This document shows positions 54,951 to 63,420 of a DNA stretch of 64,000 nt, in pieces. A program made the position numbers and the translations under genes. Source of the stretch: Bacteroidota bacterium (lineage in GTDB: Bacteria > Bacteroidota > Bacteroidia > Chitinophagales > Chitinophagaceae). The first letter of the stretch is position 1. Every line of letters begins with the position of its first letter. The notes below the pieces were generated by a model that ran no database searches, was not told the DNA's origin, and saw only the letters and a program-made list of their open reading frames with translations. The DNA is taken from NCBI GenBank assembly GCA_013287475.1, contig JABDDT010000004.1, positions 20,547-84,546 of the forward strand, written 5' to 3'.

Positions 54951-55259
54951 ATGAAATGGTACCATTATTTGGCAGCTTTTTTTGCAGGAGCTTTTTTGGC
55001 AAATACAGTTCCTCATTTTATTCATGGTGTTTCAGGTGATTCTTTTCCAAGTCCCTTTTCTCATCCTCCGGGGAAAGGACTTTCTTCCCCCACTGTTAAT
55101 GTACTCTGGGCCTGTTTTAATTTATTGATTGGATTTATATTATTAAGGGTGAGCAAGACTTCCGTACAAAACAAGTTTTCCCTGTTAGTTCTTTTCCTTG
55201 GAATTTTGGCAATGTCCGTGCAATTGAGCATTGTCTTCATGGAAAAGATGACACAGTAA
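54951..55259 (+). CDS. Small membrane protein, hypothetical (102 aa)
   Basis: 102 aa with three hydrophobic helices (about 3-22, 45-63 and 75-95). The loop HGVSGDSFPSPFSHPPGKGL between helices 1 and 2 is Pro/Ser-rich and resembles a set of Bacteroidota membrane proteins of unknown function. It starts 21 bases after the hydrolase gene and is probably cotranscribed. It converges with the LytTR gene. Confidence 0.75.
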   Translation: MKWYHYLAAFFAGAFLANTVPHFIHGVSGDSFPSPFSHPPGKGLSSPTVNVLWACFNLLIGFILLRVSKTSVQNKFSLLVLFLGILAMSVQLSIVFMEKMTQ

Positions 55260-55273
55260 ATATTTCCAAAAAC

Positions 55274-56014
55274 TCAGAAGAGTTTTAGCAATGCATCTTT
55301 CCTGCTGCGGGATACGATCACTGATGACCCATCAGACATAACCAGATATCCACCTTCTCCCCGGACATATTTTGTTACTTCATTCAGGTTAACAAGATAT
55401 GAATTATGCACACGTATGAAGGAAGTGAAATTATGTAACTGTTCTTCCACTTCTTTTAAACTTCGACAGGCAACAATCCTGGTCTTATTCTTAAGATAGA
55501 GGTGAGTATAATTATCAAAGGCTTCACAGCGTACCAGCTGATCGGCAGGAATCAATTCAAATCCTTCTGTTGTTGGGACTGCAATTTTTGTAAAACCATT
55601 GTCCTTATGTATAATCTGATCCATCAGCATACGGAATTGTTCAACAGATGGCTGTACATTTTGTTGCTTAACTTTTGTGACAGCTGCTACCAGTTCCTTA
55701 TGATCAATCGGCTTTAACAAATAATCAAGGGCACTGAACCGGATGGCTTTGATTGCATACTGGTCGTAGCTTGTGGTGAATATCACAGAAAAGGGGATCT
55801 TTACAAATTTTTCGAGTAATTCAAATCCTGTCATGGATGGCATTTCTATATCGAGAAATACAAGCTCGGGTTTTATTCTTTCAATTGCTTCCAATGCTTT
55901 TTTCCCTGACATACATTTGCCCGTTACCTGTATTTCGGGACAATAATCATTTAAGAGAATATTTAATGTATCCAGGCAATGCACTTCATCGTCTACAATA
56001 ATTGTATTAATCAT
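55274..56014 (-). CDS. LytTR response regulator (pair 3)
   Basis: 246 aa. Receiver domain with IIVDDEVHCLD, phospho-acceptor Asp in LVFLDIEMPSMTGF and Lys in DYLLKPIDHKELV; LytTR domain from about residue 140 with LVRCEAFDNYTHLYLKN and FIRVHNSYLVNLNEV. It lies 37 bases downstream of its kinase gene in the same operon. Confidence 0.94.
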   Translation of the reverse strand: MINTIIVDDEVHCLDTLNILLNDYCPEIQVTGKCMSGKKALEAIERIKPELVFLDIEMPSMTGFELLEKFVKIPFSVIFTTSYDQYAIKAIRFSALDYLLKPIDHKELVAAVTKVKQQNVQPSVEQFRMLMDQIIHKDNGFTKIAVPTTEGFELIPADQLVRCEAFDNYTHLYLKNKTRIVACRSLKEVEEQLHNFTSFIRVHNSYLVNLNEVTKYVRGEGGYLVMSDGSSVIVSRSRKDALLKLF

Positions 56015-56051
56015 GATAGCAGTGATTTATATTAAAGCAATTGCTATTCAT

Positions 56052-58169
56052 TTAATTCTGTATTATGGGTATTTTTAAAAACACTTCTGTGCCACCCGTA
56101 TTGCCGTCAGGCAATACCAGATCTGTTACCTGAACATATGTTTCCGCTTTATTCTTTTGTTGCAACACGGCAATACGTTCCTCCGTAATGCGCATGCCCA
56201 TTGATTTAAATTTGGAAGCAGACCTGTCTTTAATGTCCAATGCTTTTTTCCTGCCTATGCCATCATCAGTCACTATGCAACATAACATATCTTCTTTTTG
56301 TATTAGCTCAATTTTCAGATGACCTTTTTCTTCTTTATGCATCAATCCATGCCAGATCGCATTCTCTACAAATGGCTGGATAAAGAGTGGGGGTACTTGC
56401 AGGTTTCCTGTTTGAAGATTGTCGTCAATGCAGATGGTATATTCAAAGTGGTAGTCGAATCTAAGTGCTTCGAGCTCCAGGTAAAGTTTTAAAGATTCGA
56501 TTTCATTTTCTAATGGTATTAATGAGGCTTGCGAGTTTTGTAATATCAATCTTACCAGCCTGGAAAATTTCGTAAGGTATTCTGAAGCCTGTGATTTATT
56601 ATTTTGTAGAATAAACCGGTTAATGGAGTTAAGGGAATTGAAAATAAAATGCGGATTCATTTGTGCACGTAGTACTTGTTGTTGTAATTCCGTTTGTGCA
56701 CTCTTATTTTGAAGTTTTTCATTCCTGCGTTTAATATAAACGATTCTGAATATGATAAGGCTTAAAATCGCAAAAATTAAAATGCTTCCTATGAGAATGG
56801 TGTTGAGGAGCGATTTTTGTTCTATCTGTTGCTCTTTAATCTTATTGTCTTTATCCAATAACGCCATTCGGGCAAGTCTTCTATCGTTTTCTGCCGAACT
56901 TTTATAATCATTTAATCTTGAAAAGAATTTTTTTGTCAGGACTGAATCCTTAAGGGCCGAGAATTTCGAGAGATAAAGGAAGGCACTATCCAATTTACCA
57001 AAATGATTATATATTGTTGAAAGTAATTGGTATCCATCGATCATTGATTGTTTTGCACCCGCCTGTTGGGCCAGGGAAACACTTTCTAAAGCGTATTTAA
57101 GAGCGATGGAATCTCTCCTCTTTCCAATATATGCTTTCCCCGTATTTAGCAGGCTGCTCATCAAGTGAAATCTGTCATCACTGATTCTGAACCCATTTAT
57201 AAGAATCAGAGAGATTTTAAGGGATGAATCAAATTCGTTATGGGCCAAATAAGTTTCGCTCAGACTCTTCCAAATAATCGGATCTTTCGGATAAGCTCTC
57301 AAGGATTGTTTCAAATAATAAAAAGAAGAATCGAATCTGTTCAAACTGCAATATATAGTTCCAATTTGTTCATTCTCATCCCAAAAAATATCGTGTTCTT
57401 TTGCATATTTGGAACTCTGGTGGTAATAATCCAAAGCAGTTTCAAAATCGCCCGCCGCTTTATATAAGTTTCCCAGGGTGTTATAAGAGAGAATTATGCA
57501 AATATGGTCATTCATTGTTTCTCTTATTTGCAAGCTCTGGCGGCAATATTCAAAGCCTTTTTCATAATCTCCCATGGCTGTATACAGGATACTTTTATAT
57601 GAACATAATTTGCTTCTTCCTTCATCTTCTCCTTTATTTAGGAAGAAAGTGGTTGCTTTTAAATAAGAATCTTCAGCATCCGAGTATTCATTTTTGAGGA
57701 AAAGAACCCAGCCAAGATAGATATAACCCCAGGCCTTCGATTTATCATCATGTACTTTTTCAGATAGTAATATGCTTTGACGCAAATATCTTTCCGCCAC
57801 AGGATAATTTCTTTTATAGTTTTCACTTACTCCTAAATTCAATATTGATCGTGCCAGTCCGGCAGGATAATCATTTTGTTTCGATTCTGTATTGGCTATT
57901 GATGCATAAGTATAGATCGAATCAGCGTTGGGCCGTGGGGACCACCAGTATTCTTCGCTTAAGGAATTAAGGCAATCCACCCTGTTGTTTCCTTTCAGGG
58001 ATGGCAATTCCCGATATAGTTTGTTTATCCTTTTCTTATTAGGATGCTGTGCAAAAGAGAAATTGCAAAAAAGTAAACCCTGAATGATAAGAACCACGCA
58101 TATAATTTTGAGGAAGGAAGTTTTTCCTGCCCTCAAAAGCGGTTTGATGATGTTATAGTCAGCGTTCAT
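56052..58169 (-). CDS. TPR-containing LytS-type sensor histidine kinase (pair 3)
   Basis: 705 aa. A signal or anchor helix (about 18-40), then about 380 residues of tetratricopeptide repeats (for example AWGYIYLGWVLFLKNEYSDA, LSYNTLGNLYKAAGDFETAL, QEQSYYYLKQ-like helix pairs), a transmembrane helix (TILIGSILIFAILSLIIFRI), a coiled linker, the His_kinase motif RAQMNPHFIFNSLNSINRF and an HATPase_c domain with FIQPFVENAIWHGLMHKEE. This is the periplasmic-TPR sensor layout found in Bacteroidota. The ligand is unknown; TPRs suggest a protein or peptide signal. Confidence 0.92.
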   Translation of the reverse strand: MNADYNIIKPLLRAGKTSFLKIICVVLIIQGLLFCNFSFAQHPNKKRINKLYRELPSLKGNNRVDCLNSLSEEYWWSPRPNADSIYTYASIANTESKQNDYPAGLARSILNLGVSENYKRNYPVAERYLRQSILLSEKVHDDKSKAWGYIYLGWVLFLKNEYSDAEDSYLKATTFFLNKGEDEGRSKLCSYKSILYTAMGDYEKGFEYCRQSLQIRETMNDHICIILSYNTLGNLYKAAGDFETALDYYHQSSKYAKEHDIFWDENEQIGTIYCSLNRFDSSFYYLKQSLRAYPKDPIIWKSLSETYLAHNEFDSSLKISLILINGFRISDDRFHLMSSLLNTGKAYIGKRRDSIALKYALESVSLAQQAGAKQSMIDGYQLLSTIYNHFGKLDSAFLYLSKFSALKDSVLTKKFFSRLNDYKSSAENDRRLARMALLDKDNKIKEQQIEQKSLLNTILIGSILIFAILSLIIFRIVYIKRRNEKLQNKSAQTELQQQVLRAQMNPHFIFNSLNSINRFILQNNKSQASEYLTKFSRLVRLILQNSQASLIPLENEIESLKLYLELEALRFDYHFEYTICIDDNLQTGNLQVPPLFIQPFVENAIWHGLMHKEEKGHLKIELIQKEDMLCCIVTDDGIGRKKALDIKDRSASKFKSMGMRITEERIAVLQQKNKAETYVQVTDLVLPDGNTGGTEVFLKIPIIQN

Positions 58170-58507
58170 GTTGGATATTCCCGGATAAAATTAATCTTAT
58201 TTAATATCTGAGGCATATATGCTTAATAATTAGATAATATAGTAAAATTTGATAAAGTTTTATAGGGCGAATGAGTAGATAGCATTTTCGAAGGGTAGCT
58301 TGCAGGTTTTAAGTAGCACTATTCAAAATACCACCCCGTTCCGGCAATCCACCATTATTATCCGGCGAATCACTCATTTGTGCTCCGGTTTGTAAAAGAA
58401 TGAGAATAATTTAGTCTTCAGCGCAATTAAATAGTTTGGGATCCCACTGATTTATTATTTCCATACAATGGATCAATTTATTATTCATTCACTATTAAAC
58501 TTTAGTT
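58170..58507. other. Intergenic region before haloperoxidase copy B
   Basis: 338 bases between the TPR kinase (minus) and copy B (plus). AT-rich, with one short minus-strand frame of 22 codons (58309-58377), not recognised as a gene. No clear promoter, repeat or RNA was seen. Confidence 0.45.
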
Positions 58508-59854
58508 ATGAAACATTTTTTAATCTTATCTAACAACCGACAATTATTTCGATTCATCTTATTTTTTATCTTGGTTATCGGAAGCTTCACAGCCTGCCAC
58601 AAATCAGATGATCCTTTTAGAGGCAGGAACGATCCGTCTTTTTATTCATCAGATGTGATTGATAAATGGATGACGCTGGAGATAAGAATTTATAAAAATG
58701 CCACGGGCATTGGCAACGGTGCATTTTCGCGACCCTTTGCCTATTCGGGCATCAGTGCCTATGAATCGATTGATCCGGGACTGGCTTCCTGGAAAAATAA
58801 ATATAATGGTCTTTCAGGTTTGCCGGAAACAGAAAAGAATAAAAGATATGACTGGTCTGCCAGTGTAAATGCATCTCTTGCTGAATTCAACAGAAGTTTT
58901 TTTACATCATCAAATTTAAATGCAACCGATCTGGCCGCCATCGATTCACTTGAAAATGCAATTTATTCAACTTTCAATGGTGATGGGAATGAGGTGCTTA
59001 ATCGTTCTGTTGCGTTCGGCAAATCCATTGCCGATGCGATTTTTGCCTGGTCCCTTACGGATAGTTATATTCAAAATAATGCCCTGCCATATACCCCGCC
59101 TGTAGGTCCGGGTCTCTGGATTCCAACTTCGCCTGCGCCTCCTGCCGGCCCGTTCTGGGGAAATGACCGCCGCATTATTGCAAACAGCGGAGATAATGAC
59201 GCACCGGGTTCACCGATTCCTTATTCTACAGATCCTTCATCTGATTTTTATAAAGAAGTCAATGATCTATACCAGGCATCCAAAGTCCTGACTACCGATC
59301 AGAAGAATATGGCATTGTTCTGGAGAGATGTGCCGGGCGTTTCCACACCGGGTCACTGGATGAGTATTGCCCAGCAGGCCATAAACCAATCGCATAGCCG
59401 GCTGGACAAGGCAGCCCTTGCTTATGCACTTACCGGAATATGTGTGAATGATGCGGTGATCACTGTGTTCCATTATAAATATGTTTACAACCAGGTCAGA
59501 CCCGTAACCTATATCCGGAATGTAATCGGTGACGCCACCTGGGCTCCTTTTATTCCAACACCCAATCATCCGGAATATCCTGCAGCTCATGCCGTCGTTT
59601 CCTCAGCCGCGGCCGAAGGACTGACCGCTGTTTTCGGGAATATCGGACCCTTAACGGATCATACCTGGGACTATCTCGGATTTCCGGCACGCACATTTAA
59701 TACATTTCGTGAATTCGCATTGGATGCAGGTAATTCCAGATTTTATGGTGGGATACACTATCAGCCTTCCATCAATATAGGACTCATAGAAGGAAAAACT
59801 GTCGGTAGTAATATCGTTAATGATTTGTCCCAATTTTCAAATTGGGATAAATAA
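58508..59854 (+). CDS. Vanadium-dependent haloperoxidase-like lipoprotein, copy B
   Basis: 448 aa paralogue of the gene at 9143, with lipobox GSFTACHKS (Cys about residue 30). Lys324 and Arg331 (KYVYNQVRP), His361 (YPAAHA) and Arg411, His417 (SRFYGGIHY) are kept, but the Ser of the PSxH motif is replaced by Ala359 (GCA codon). In characterised vanadium haloperoxidases that Ser binds vanadate oxygen, so copy B may have lost or changed activity. The protein is otherwise very similar, including a stretch of ~55 identical residues, while codon choice differs, suggesting an old duplication under selection. Confidence 0.9.
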   Translation: MKHFLILSNNRQLFRFILFFILVIGSFTACHKSDDPFRGRNDPSFYSSDVIDKWMTLEIRIYKNATGIGNGAFSRPFAYSGISAYESIDPGLASWKNKYNGLSGLPETEKNKRYDWSASVNASLAEFNRSFFTSSNLNATDLAAIDSLENAIYSTFNGDGNEVLNRSVAFGKSIADAIFAWSLTDSYIQNNALPYTPPVGPGLWIPTSPAPPAGPFWGNDRRIIANSGDNDAPGSPIPYSTDPSSDFYKEVNDLYQASKVLTTDQKNMALFWRDVPGVSTPGHWMSIAQQAINQSHSRLDKAALAYALTGICVNDAVITVFHYKYVYNQVRPVTYIRNVIGDATWAPFIPTPNHPEYPAAHAVVSSAAAEGLTAVFGNIGPLTDHTWDYLGFPARTFNTFREFALDAGNSRFYGGIHYQPSINIGLIEGKTVGSNIVNDLSQFSNWDK

Positions 59855-59873
59855 TCCTTAAATCTCCAATGAA

Positions 59874-59909
59874 GATACCCGGACTTTATAATCCGGGTAT
59901 CTTTATTTT
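59874..59909 (+). terminator. Intrinsic terminator after haloperoxidase copy B
   Basis: 10-bp stem gatacccgga/tccgggtatc, 8-base loop, followed by tttattttg. The stem-loop lies 19 bases after the stop codon, and its T-tail overlaps the first bases of the convergent gene's stop end (59903). The stem core (acccgg) resembles that after copy A. Confidence 0.85.
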
Positions 59910-60280
59910 GTATCATAGTAAGGTATTTCATCGTGTGAAGATTGATCTTTTTGGTTCCAATAAGCTAAAGTAACTACATGACCATCTGGTGTATGCAGTA
60001 ATCTTCCGAAGATAGCATTGATGGGATTAAACATCATGTCAGTTACGCCGATGGTAAATGTTGCAGGCGCCGGCGGAAGTGAAGGGGGTTCTGTTCCTTC
60101 TATTACAGGATTTGGTGCCGGGGTTTTAGTAGGCGGAGAAGGAGCTATTTCAACTGAGTATTTATTAAATAACAGTATTTCCCGGAGAAAAGAGGCTCGT
60201 TCGGGCGATACATTTTTTTCAACGATTGCACATTTAACACCATTCAATTCTTCTGACAAATGATTTTGATTGATGGGCAT
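59903..60280 (-). CDS. Hypothetical protein with Pro-rich linker
   Basis: 125 aa. N-terminal SEELNGVKCAIVEKNVSPER followed by ILLFNKYSVEIAPSPPTKT, a proline-rich linker (about 50-75: APNPVIEGTEPPSLPPAPA) and a C-terminal domain FTIGVTDMMFNPINAIFGRL with a final TPDGHVVTLAYWNQK. Similar small proteins occur in other Bacteroidota, as far as I recall, without known function. It is 10 bases downstream of nuoN in the same direction, so it may belong to the end of the nuo transcript. Confidence 0.65.
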   Translation of the reverse strand: MPINQNHLSEELNGVKCAIVEKNVSPERASFLREILLFNKYSVEIAPSPPTKTPAPNPVIEGTEPPSLPPAPATFTIGVTDMMFNPINAIFGRLLHTPDGHVVTLAYWNQKDQSSHDEIPYYDTK

Positions 60281-60290
60281 AAAAAGAATT

Positions 60291-61709
60291 TTAAATTCCG
60301 ATGCTCATAGAATAAATATATTCATAAACATAACTTATTATTCCTGTTAAAACGATTCCGGTTACACATATGAACAAGGCTAGTTTGGGAGAAGGAGTAA
60401 CAATTAATTTTTTAACAGGATTTTCATTAGGATCCATAAATATGGCTTTCACCACTTTCAGGTAGTAGTAAAGGGAAACAACCATATTCAATGCGGCAAT
60501 TGTGATAAGTATATAATTCCCCTGACCTGCACCAGCCATCAGCAGGAAGAATTTTCCAAAGAAGCCGGCAGTAGGAGGAATACCCGCCAAAGAAAATAAT
60601 GAAATGGCCAATACCCATGATAACACGGGATTGGTTTTATAAAATGCTTTATAATCATCTATATTCTCCCTCCCTGATATAGCACTTACCAGGCCGACCA
60701 CACCAAATGCACCCAGATTGGAGAAAGTATATATCAATACAAAGTAAACGACTGATGCGCTTCCAGCCTGTGAAGATCCGGTTATACCGATTAAAATAAA
60801 TCCCACCTGTGCAATGGAAGAAAATGCAAGAAAGCGTTTTATATTATTCTGACGGATCGCAAAGAGGTTTCCAACAACCATCGTCAGAACGGAAAGAACA
60901 AATAAAATATTATACCAGGTTATGATATAGGATTTGAACGCTGTGTATAATACCGTCATAAATACGAAAATTACTGATCCTTTTGAAATGACAGATAAAT
61001 ATGATGTGACAGTAACGGGCGAACCTTCATACACGTCGGCCGTCCATAAATGGAATGGCACCGCAGAGATTTTAAATCCAAATCCGGAGATTAATAAAAT
61101 GAAGGCAAATATCTGCAAAGGACTACCGTATAAATGATCTGAAAGCGCTGATAAAGTCAATGTGCCTGTCGTTCCATAAACCAGGGAAATCCCCAGTAAT
61201 AACAAGCCGGATGAAAAAGCAGAAGAGATGATGAATTTGAATGCAGCCTCGCTGGATTTTCTTTTTTCAAGGTCGAAGTTGGCAAGAGCAGCCAATGGAA
61301 TACTTGACAATTCCAAGCCTAAATAGAACATTAATAAATTACCTGCAGAGATCATAAAGAACATTCCAAGCAAAGTGGTAAGCAGGAGTATATAAAACTC
61401 CAGGATGTGTTTATTGTTTTTAAGCCATGGATACGATTGTAATGCTATGATGTATGTACCAAGAGAGAGAATATTTTTCTCGGTAACGATCAGGTGATTT
61501 GTTTTGAACATTTCATTGAATAGTACTCCGTCTTTTAAACCAAAAAACCCTGCGATAACATTTAGAAGCAATAATATATTTACAAGTTTCAGAATATATT
61601 CGTTCGCCTGGTCTTTGCTGCTCACTTTTATGAATAACAGGATAAATAAAATAATGATGACTGCCCACTCCTGTTTCATCAATATTAAAAAGTCGATTCC
61701 CATGTTCAT
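60291..61709 (-). CDS. nuoN: NADH-quinone oxidoreductase subunit N
   Basis: 472 aa, about 14 transmembrane helices. Proton-translocating subunit of complex I, of the antiporter type. Family marks are LLMFYLGLELSSIPLAALAN (conserved Glu in helix 5), KRKSSEAAFKFIISSAFSSG (conserved Lys in helix 7) and FSSIAQVGFILIG, SLAGIPPTAGFFGKFFLL. The usual second Met (residue 3, or residue 11) may be the start; the annotated first ATG begins 3 bases after the nuoM stop. Part of a minus-strand nuo operon. Confidence 0.95.
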   Translation of the reverse strand: MNMGIDFLILMKQEWAVIIILFILLFIKVSSKDQANEYILKLVNILLLLNVIAGFFGLKDGVLFNEMFKTNHLIVTEKNILSLGTYIIALQSYPWLKNNKHILEFYILLLTTLLGMFFMISAGNLLMFYLGLELSSIPLAALANFDLEKRKSSEAAFKFIISSAFSSGLLLLGISLVYGTTGTLTLSALSDHLYGSPLQIFAFILLISGFGFKISAVPFHLWTADVYEGSPVTVTSYLSVISKGSVIFVFMTVLYTAFKSYIITWYNILFVLSVLTMVVGNLFAIRQNNIKRFLAFSSIAQVGFILIGITGSSQAGSASVVYFVLIYTFSNLGAFGVVGLVSAISGRENIDDYKAFYKTNPVLSWVLAISLFSLAGIPPTAGFFGKFFLLMAGAGQGNYILITIAALNMVVSLYYYLKVVKAIFMDPNENPVKKLIVTPSPKLALFICVTGIVLTGIISYVYEYIYSMSIGI

Positions 61710-61712
61710 TGT

Positions 61713-63215
61713 TTATTTTAGGGCAAGTGCTTTTCCCAGATGTTGAATGATATATTCTGTACCAGGATTGATCAGGTGGAACAACCAAAATGGCGCCACT
61801 CCGATAACAACAATTCCCGTAATCAGAATTCCTGCAGCCAGTCTTTCATTCCATGCAGCATCTGTAATGTGGTTGTAATGATTGTTGGTGATGGGTCCCA
61901 TGACTGCTGTTCCTGCAGCGCGCAAAATATATACGGCAGTGACTACAATAGAAGCACAAGCCAGTATTGTAGCAAGCCGGTACCATAGATCCGGATTTTC
62001 CCAGCTGCCAACAAAAACTGTTACTTCAGCCACAAACCCGCTAAAACCAGGCAGTCCAAGGGAACATAAACCAGCAATGACAAAGACAGTCGAAATAAAG
62101 GGAAGGACTTTTAATAAGCCGCCTAATTGTTTGGTTAAGCGGGTATGGGTCCTGCTATAAATCATGCCGATAACAGCAAAGAAAAGAGCCGTCATTAAAC
62201 CATGGGAAACCATTTGTAACACTGCCCCATTTATGGATGTTTGTGTCAGCATGCCAATGCCCAGTAAAACAAAACCACAGTGACTCACGGATGAATAGGC
62301 ATTGATATATTTTAGATCTTTCTGCATCATTGTGACAAATGCTCCATAGATAATTGCTATGGTTGATAATAAGACAATGACCGGAGAATAATGGTGGGCA
62401 GCGTCCGGCATTAAATAAGTTGCAACACGTAAGCATCCATATCCACCGAGTTTCATGGATATACCTGCTAAAAACATAGAGGCTGCGGTGGGTGCAGATG
62501 AATGACCATCAGGTACCCAGGTATGAAAAGGAAATAGTGCAGAAAAAATTCCAAAGCCGATGAATGCAAACGGGAAGAATACATTTTGTACACTCGTATC
62601 AATATGCATTTGGGAAATCCGGATCAGATCGAAACTATGTGCACCATTCAGGTTTGTGTTAAAATATAATCCAAGCAGTCCTACAAACACCAGGGCCGAA
62701 CCTGCCATTAACATCAACGCAAGTTTCATAGCACTGTATTCTTTTTTCCCGCTGCCCCATATACCGATTAACATGAATTTGGGAATGACTGCCAGTTCCA
62801 GGAAGAAAAACAGGGTAAAAAGATCCAGGGATATGAAATATCCGTAAGCGCCTGCACTTAAGAATAAAAGAAGGAAGAAGAATTCCTTGTTCAAAACTTC
62901 CTGGGTCCAGGATACCAAAACTCCTGCAATTACCACAAATGCTGTCAGCAGGATCATTGAGAGGGAAATTCCATCAATCCCTATATGATAATGAATATGT
63001 AATGGCTCAAACCATGAATAGTCCGATTCAAATAAAAACTGCGAACTGTTTCCTGCAGCACGTTCTTTCCAGTAGGCAAACAATATTATAAGAGAAAAAA
63101 ATAGTTGTAAGGTTGTCCCAATCAAAGAAACAGTCCTCACCTGTTTTAGTCCTTTACAAAACAAAACTGACAACGCCGTCAAGAGAGGAATTAAGATAAG
63201 TAGCGTAAGGGACAT
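61713..63215 (-). CDS. nuoM: NADH-quinone oxidoreductase subunit M
   Basis: 500 aa antiporter-like subunit of complex I. Conserved features: FFLELAVIPKFMLIGIWG (Glu of helix 5), FHTWVPDGHSSAPTAASMFL followed by AGISMKLGGYG (Lys of helix 8), AYSSVSHCGFVLLGIGM and LGLPGFSGFVAEV. It pumps protons with NuoL and NuoN during NADH oxidation. It is separated from nuoL by 205 bases carrying a large inverted repeat rather than the usual few bases. Confidence 0.96.
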   Translation of the reverse strand: MSLTLLILIPLLTALSVLFCKGLKQVRTVSLIGTTLQLFFSLIILFAYWKERAAGNSSQFLFESDYSWFEPLHIHYHIGIDGISLSMILLTAFVVIAGVLVSWTQEVLNKEFFFLLLFLSAGAYGYFISLDLFTLFFFLELAVIPKFMLIGIWGSGKKEYSAMKLALMLMAGSALVFVGLLGLYFNTNLNGAHSFDLIRISQMHIDTSVQNVFFPFAFIGFGIFSALFPFHTWVPDGHSSAPTAASMFLAGISMKLGGYGCLRVATYLMPDAAHHYSPVIVLLSTIAIIYGAFVTMMQKDLKYINAYSSVSHCGFVLLGIGMLTQTSINGAVLQMVSHGLMTALFFAVIGMIYSRTHTRLTKQLGGLLKVLPFISTVFVIAGLCSLGLPGFSGFVAEVTVFVGSWENPDLWYRLATILACASIVVTAVYILRAAGTAVMGPITNNHYNHITDAAWNERLAAGILITGIVVIGVAPFWLFHLINPGTEYIIQHLGKALALK

Positions 63216-63218
63216 TTT

Positions 63219-63414
63219 GGTTATGGGTTATTTTTTATGAGAAATGGGTTATGAGATATGGGATATGGGTTTGTAAGTAATATCATGCATTTTATTAAAC
63301 TAGTTTAATTCTATATAATCAGATTGTTGTTAAAAATCTGCCTACTCATTTCAGGACAAGACACCCATATCTCATATCTCATATCTCATAGTTCATATCT
63401 CATAACCCATAACC
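63219..63414. repeat. Large imperfect inverted repeat between nuoM and nuoL
   Basis: Left arm 63219-63270 and right arm 63363-63414 (52 bases each) are reverse-complementary apart from a middle segment. Both begin/end with ggttatgggtta and close with tatgagatatgg(g/a)atatgggt (reading the left arm). The right arm also contains tandem atctcat units. The loop is 92 bases. It lies inside the nuo operon. A long RNA hairpin could form. Confidence 0.75.
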
Positions 63415-63420
63415 AATGAA

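Noticed and set aside
58309..58410. Minus-strand short frame (LLQTGAQMSDSPDNNGG…)
   Set aside because: Only 22 codons after its ATG, with no family match. The resemblance of its start to an ankyrin-like turn is too weak.
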